8,435 nt of DNA from Bacteroidota bacterium (GTDB lineage: Bacteria > Bacteroidota > Bacteroidia > Bacteroidales > VadinHA17). Within the stretch, counting starts at the first letter, position 1; every line of letters begins with the position of its first letter. Positions 5,080 to 8,435 of the stretch are shown here, one piece after another. The notes under the pieces are model-generated. The model was not told the DNA's origin, searched no databases, and worked only from the letters and a program-made list of their open reading frames with translations. The stretch spans positions 1 to 8,435 of the forward strand of contig JAKLFN010000090.1 of the NCBI GenBank assembly GCA_022711195.1. The letters are read 5' to 3'. Position numbers and translations under genes: made by a program.

Positions 5080-6627
5080 GCCCCCCGCTACCGCTTCGGC
5101 AGCCTTCATACCGTCAACAGCTGAAGAAACTATGCCTCCTGCATAACCCGAACCTTCGCCACAGGGAAACAACCCGGATACCTGAATATGCTCCATCGTT
5201 TCACTGTGCCGTGGAATGCGTACCGGAGACGAGGTTCGTGATTCCACTCCCAGAACGACTGCCTCACCGGTGAGAAATCCTTTCATAGTCATTCCAAACT
5301 GCCTGAAACCTTCTTTCAGCCTGCTGGCAAGAGCATAAGGGAGCCATTCATTAACCGGCGAGGATGTTATCCCTGGGAAATATGAAACCTGCGGCAGTGT
5401 TGATGAAGCTTTGCCGTTTACAAAATCCGTCAACCGCTGAGCCGGCGCTCTCTGCGTTCTCCCTCCATTTATCCAGGCTTCCATTTCCAGCTCCTTCTGA
5501 AATCCGAGCCCGGCAAGTTCACCCTGTTCTTTATATTTTATAAGATCTTCAGGCCTGATCTCCACCACCATGCCCGAGTTGGCATAAGGCGAATTTCGTC
5601 CCGACGGCGACATTCCGTTTACCACAACCTCCTCCTGCATAGTCGCCGATGGAACAATAAATCCTCCGGGACACATGCAGAAAGAATAGACTCCTCTCCC
5701 GTCCACCTGGCGTACCAGGCTATATGAAGCAGCGGGAAGGTATTCACCACGGGCCGCGCCATGATATTGAATTCTGTCAATCAACTCCTGCGGATGCTCG
5801 ACCCTTACTCCCATGGCGAATGATTTTATCTCAAGAGCTATCTTCCTCCTTTTGCAGATATCATATATTTCCCTTGAAGAGTGACCTGATGCAAGGATCA
5901 GGGAAGAAGAAAAATATTTCTCACCGCCTGAAAGTTCGACTCCCTTTACCTTATCTCCTTCAATAATAATATCTGTGACTCTTTTTTCAAACAAAATCAT
6001 TCCTCCTGAATCGAGGATGGTTTTTCGTATTGAGGTAATTATCCGTGGAAGTTTGTCGGTGCCAAGATGCGGATGTGCCTCAAAAAGAATATTTTCTGAG
6101 GCGCCATGAAGGCAGAGAAGTTCCAGTACCCTTGAATTATCGCCTCTTTTTTTTGAGCGGGTGTAAAGCTTACCGTCAGAAAATGTTCCTGCTCCTCCTT
6201 CGCCGAAGCAGTAGTTGCTGTCGGGGTCAACGATATGCTCACGGCTTATCCTGGCAATATCCCTTTTCCGGGCGGGGACCTCTCTTCCCCTTTCTATAAT
6301 TACCGGCCGCAGACCCAGTTCTATCAGGCGGAGGGCTGCAAAGAGCCCTGCAGGGCCGGCTCCGACAATTAAGACTTCCTTTCTATTTGATACATCGCGT
6401 TGTAAGAAAGGCCTGATAGCCGTATCAGGCTTCTCCTTCCGGGTGTAAACATCGACAGAAAGATTTACTTTTATTCTTTTCTGCCTGGCATCGACAGAGC
6501 GTTTAAGGATCCTGATATCCGATATTTCCGAGGGATCTATCCTGAGGTTCGAAGCGCATACTTTCCGCACAGATATTTCGTCGGCGGCCGATTCAGGATC
6601 GAGATTCAATAGAACCCGGAGAGGCAT
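5047..6627 (-). CDS. COG2509-type FAD-dependent dehydrogenase
   Basis: From ATG 6627 this is a 526-residue flavoprotein of the uncharacterised COG2509 group. Numbered from this start, an N-terminal alpha/beta region of about 80 residues precedes a Rossmann fold with VLIVGAGPAGLFAA (about 85-98) and the acidic end of the second strand IIER (110-113). The group-specific FGEGGAGTFSDGKL lies near 141-154. The C-terminal PCGEGSGYAGGIVSSAVDG (about 488-506) closes the FAD site. The reaction is not established. The last residues, about GTEHRAQSPEP, are encoded mostly by the heptamer array and look foreign to the family, which should end near MKAAEAVAGG. The ATG is 1 nt after the porT stop. A TTG three codons earlier (6636) would instead overlap porT by 8 bp. 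Tight spacing suggests co-transcription with porT and ubiE. Confidence 0.9.
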   Translation of the reverse strand: MPLRVLLNLDPESAADEISVRKVCASNLRIDPSEISDIRILKRSVDARQKRIKVNLSVDVYTRKEKPDTAIRPFLQRDVSNRKEVLIVGAGPAGLFAALRLIELGLRPVIIERGREVPARKRDIARISREHIVDPDSNYCFGEGGAGTFSDGKLYTRSKKRGDNSRVLELLCLHGASENILFEAHPHLGTDKLPRIITSIRKTILDSGGMILFEKRVTDIIIEGDKVKGVELSGGEKYFSSSLILASGHSSREIYDICKRRKIALEIKSFAMGVRVEHPQELIDRIQYHGAARGEYLPAASYSLVRQVDGRGVYSFCMCPGGFIVPSATMQEEVVVNGMSPSGRNSPYANSGMVVEIRPEDLIKYKEQGELAGLGFQKELEMEAWINGGRTQRAPAQRLTDFVNGKASSTLPQVSYFPGITSSPVNEWLPYALASRLKEGFRQFGMTMKGFLTGEAVVLGVESRTSSPVRIPRHSETMEHIQVSGLFPCGEGSGYAGGIVSSAVDGMKAAEAVAGGTEHRAQSPEP

Positions 6628-6628
6628 A

Positions 6629-7345
6629 TCATTCAAAATGAAATGCGACGACCCACATCTGTGACCTCATCTTGTCGATGGCATTCCGGAACTCTTCATG
6701 ACCTGATGCCGGTTCATCGACAAGAACATTGAAGATGCCGTTCGACATCTTTATTTCAACCGAAAGCTTGAAATAGACAAGGTAGAAGTCGAGCCCTGCT
6801 CCCACCTCATAATAGAGATCGGGTTTCTTCAGCCTGATGAATACCGGTTTCTCTTCGTCATATTCTTTTTTTGCGGCAAGATCGTACCTGAAATTAAGTC
6901 CCGACACAACATAAGGCCTTACATTATTAAGCCTGTCGCCCTTATATTTTATGAGAACCGGAAACTCGAGGAACGACGATTCGAGCCTCTGTCCACTGTT
7001 GTAAAGTGTGTTATTCTTATAATACCTTACATTTCGTTGTCCGAATGAGACACCGGGAAGGAACCTGATATCGATATGGTTGGCAGGATGAAGATCTGTG
7101 ATCACCTGAATGTTGATACCCGGGTTCAGGATCGATACTTCAGGATAGAGAGAGTCGGCGCTGAGGTAAGTCTGCGAAGGAGTAATATTGAAATCCATCG
7201 TATTGAACCCCAGGCTGAAACCAAAGTGAAGAAGCTTATCGTCGTACCACGATTTATTCTTAGGTTTCTGCTTCTGTGCCGACAAAACGGCAGGCAGCAT
7301 AACTGCAATAACTGCAAAAAATATAAAAACGATTCTCCTGTTCAA
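6629..7345 (-). CDS. porT: PorT/SprT-like outer-membrane protein of type IX secretion
   Basis: A 238-residue protein matching the PorT/SprT family, an outer-membrane beta-barrel protein needed for type IX secretion and, in gliding species, motility. A signal peptide is clear: NRR followed by a hydrophobic stretch and VLSA|QKQK near residues 23-24. The mature part opens with the family pattern WYDDKLLHFGFSLGFNTMDF and has alternating aromatic and hydrophobic strands, including HIDIRFLPGVSFGQR, LESSFLEFPVLIKYKGDRLNNVRPYVVSG (in parts), YYEVGAGLDFYLVYFKLSVEIK (in parts), and a C-terminal strand ending FHFE. The start is a TTG at 7345, the only codon that gives a whole signal peptide, since a TAA lies six codons upstream and the next ATG is inside the hydrophobic core. 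It follows ubiE by 51 bp, an arrangement I recall from other Bacteroidota, and meets the FAD-dehydrogenase start. No other por genes are in the window. Confidence 0.85.
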   Translation of the reverse strand: MNRRIVFIFFAVIAVMLPAVLSAQKQKPKNKSWYDDKLLHFGFSLGFNTMDFNITPSQTYLSADSLYPEVSILNPGINIQVITDLHPANHIDIRFLPGVSFGQRNVRYYKNNTLYNSGQRLESSFLEFPVLIKYKGDRLNNVRPYVVSGLNFRYDLAAKKEYDEEKPVFIRLKKPDLYYEVGAGLDFYLVYFKLSVEIKMSNGIFNVLVDEPASGHEEFRNAIDKMRSQMWVVAFHFE

Positions 7346-7396
7346 AACCTTCTGAATGATTTACGGCACAAGATAATAAACTGAATCGAATAAAGA

Positions 7397-8119
7397 TTAT
7401 TGCTTTGCTTCTTTGATACCGGTGTAAATGCTTGCAACACCCATCGTAAGTCTTTTCTGTTTTACGGAAGACAAGCCTGCTTCATTCATCAGCTTCTTAA
7501 AGTGTTCATTATCGGGAAATTGCATAACCGACTCCGGAAGATAGCTGTATGCTTTTTTGTTTTTTGAGAAGAGTCTCCCGATGAGTGGAAGAACATTCAG
7601 GAAATAGAAAAAGTACAATTGCCTTACGGGTGGCTTCACAGGTTTAGAAAATTCGAGTACCAGCACCATTCCTCCTTTCCTTATCACTCTGGTCATTTCC
7701 GATAGTCCCTTCAGAGGATCGGCAAAATTTCTTACCCCGAAGGCCACCATAGCCACATCAAAGTGATCGTTGGCGAAGGGGAGCTTCTCAGAGTCGCCCA
7801 GGATAAGGTTTATTTTGTCATCAAGATGTTTTCGCTTTATTTTTTCTCTTCCAATCTCAAGCATCCCTGCCGAGATGTCGATTCCTGTAATATGTTCAGG
7901 ATCAATTTTAATAGCTGCGATGGAAAGGTCTGCGGTACCTGCAGCTACATCGACGATCCTTGGATTTTTAAATGATTCCGAAATAATCCTTATCGCCTTC
8001 TTTCGCCATATTCTGTCAGTCCCGAACGATAAAAAGTGATTCAAAAAATCATAGCTGTGTGCGATGTTGTCGAACATCGAAGTTACATTCGACTTCTTAT
8101 CTGACTGTATGTTTTGCAT
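7397..8119 (-). CDS. ubiE: Demethylmenaquinone methyltransferase (UbiE/MenG)
   Basis: A complete 240-residue class I SAM-dependent methyltransferase that carries out the final C-methylation of demethylmenaquinone, and so supplies the main respiratory quinone of Bacteroidota. Family features are MFDNIAHSYDFLNHFLSFG at 15-33, SAM motif I VDVAAGTADLS at 57-67, the acidic DIS at 81-83, GDSEKLPF at 108-115 and the strongly conserved FGVRNFADPLKGLSEMTRV at 127-145. LEFSKP follows at 155-160, and the C-terminal IYTGIK is at 231-236. Length is normal. The start is the ATG at 8119, with no Shine-Dalgarno. A TATCTTTA lies 11 nt upstream of it as a weak -7-like sequence, but no matching -33 element is visible. 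It is first in the ubiE-porT-dehydrogenase group. Confidence 0.95.
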   Translation of the reverse strand: MQNIQSDKKSNVTSMFDNIAHSYDFLNHFLSFGTDRIWRKKAIRIISESFKNPRIVDVAAGTADLSIAAIKIDPEHITGIDISAGMLEIGREKIKRKHLDDKINLILGDSEKLPFANDHFDVAMVAFGVRNFADPLKGLSEMTRVIRKGGMVLVLEFSKPVKPPVRQLYFFYFLNVLPLIGRLFSKNKKAYSYLPESVMQFPDNEHFKKLMNEAGLSSVKQKRLTMGVASIYTGIKEAKQ

Positions 8120-8183
8120 GGTTCGGGAGGTAAAGATAACGAATATGGTTACATGTACTCACCCCCCCACTATGTTAGAACAA

Positions 8184-8328
8184 GACCCTCATCCCCCGGC
8201 CCCTTCTCCCAGGGGAGAAGGGGAGCAAATCCTGATTTCTTTTAAGCCCCTCGCCCATGGGAGAAGGGGAGCAAATCCTGATTTCTTTTAAGCCCCTCGC
8301 CCCTGGGAGAGGGGTTGGGGTGAGGGTC
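8184..8328. repeat. GC-rich palindromic intergenic repeat between ubiE and the short-chain dehydrogenase
   Basis: The outer arms (8184-8213 and 8301-8328) are imperfect inverted copies, beginning GACCCTCA and ending TGAGGGTC. Inside, 8200-8223 is a perfect palindrome with 11-bp arms and a 2-nt centre, and two weaker hairpins of the same kind follow. Elements of this CCCTCACCCC...CTCCCAGGGG type are, from general knowledge, widely scattered in environmental bacterial genomes. It fills much of the 259-bp divergent gap and separates the two promoters regions. No coding function is likely, although one frame is open across it. Confidence 0.85.
8213..8304. repeat. 46-bp tandem duplication within the palindromic repeat
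   Basis: Two copies, 8213-8258 and 8259-8304, differ at one base (A8257 against C8303). A third copy begins at 8305 (GGGAGAGGGG) but breaks off after about ten bases. Each copy contains the spacer GCAAATCCTGATTTC, which is not part of the hairpin stems. This looks like internal expansion of the palindromic element by slippage or recombination. Confidence 0.9.
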
Positions 8329-8378
8329 GTTTGATAAAAAATTTCAGTATTTTTACATCACATATTTAAATATTTATC

Positions 8379-8435
8379 ATGAACAAGATCATAATGATCA
8401 CCGGCGCCACTGCAGGATTTGGCAGGGCAATAGCT
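8379..8435 (+). CDS. Short-chain dehydrogenase/reductase, N-terminal fragment
   Basis: The first 19 codons of a plus-strand gene cut by the window edge. The translation MNKIIMITGATAGFGRAIA contains the TGxxxGxG dinucleotide-binding motif right at the N-terminus, the hallmark of classical SDR enzymes; TGATAGFG resembles the YdfG-like NADP-dependent hydroxy-acid dehydrogenases. The ATG follows an AT-rich leader without a Shine-Dalgarno, and no convincing -33/-7 pair is visible. It is transcribed away from ubiE. The exact substrate cannot be told from this fragment. Confidence 0.8.
   Translation, partial: MNKIIMITGATAGFGRAIA

Noticed and set aside
4800..5273. Plus-strand open frame of 157 codons
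   Set aside because: It runs antisense over the LytTR start, the promoter and the heptamer array into the FAD dehydrogenase; the protein is low-complexity (repeated LRAQGSG) with no family features.
8064..8291. Plus-strand open frame of 75 codons
   Set aside because: It lies antisense to the ubiE start and then translates the palindromic repeat (PHPPAPSPRGEG), a typical spurious product of such elements.
8329..8378. Promoter for the short-chain dehydrogenase (TTTG 8330-8333 with TATTTTTA 8348-8355)
   Set aside because: The spacer is only 14 bp instead of 19-21 and the -7 box is imperfect.

Overview
The window looks like a chromosomal segment of a Bacteroidota bacterium, probably Bacteroidales-like. 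The evidence is a porT/sprT-type gene of the type IX secretion system next to ubiE, a membrane-anchored LytTR protein of a kind common in this phylum, promoters of the Bacteroidota form (-33 TTG and -7 TAnnTTTG), and mostly absent Shine-Dalgarno sequences. All complete genes lie on the minus strand. Only the start of a short-chain dehydrogenase at the right edge is on the plus strand.

Right part, read in the direction of transcription (8119 down to 5047): ubiE/menG (last methylation of menaquinone), porT (secretion and gliding outer-membrane protein) and a COG2509-type FAD-dependent dehydrogenase. They are closely spaced, and porT and the dehydrogenase touch. Upstream of ubiE, the divergent gap to the short-chain dehydrogenase holds a GC-rich hairpin repeat with a 46-bp tandem duplication. 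The dehydrogenase frame ends inside an array of eight heptamers, which supplies its last residues and its stop codon.

Left part (4946 down to 152): a four-helix membrane LytTR regulator with its own promoter, then a 156-bp gap, then a compact run of genes. The run is a six-helix CcdA/SafE-like membrane protein with paired cysteines, a NapH-like polytopic ferredoxin with two 4Fe-4S motifs, a small anchored protein of unknown function, an isoprenylcysteine-methyltransferase-like membrane protein, and an ATPase/DUF4143 gene that has lost its Walker A region. The gap holds a good promoter for the run and, just upstream of it, four GTGGC direct repeats at 20/21/20-bp steps. These could be binding sites for the neighbouring LytTR protein or the relic of an insertion-sequence end.

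The block from the LytTR gene to the ATPase is bracketed by two heptamer arrays, each of exactly eight units (56 bp), in opposite orientation. The best candidate for something undescribed is this block: a LytTR regulator, a possible operator array, and a membrane redox operon of thiol-type carrier, ferredoxin and anchored protein. Its substrate cannot be read from the sequence.
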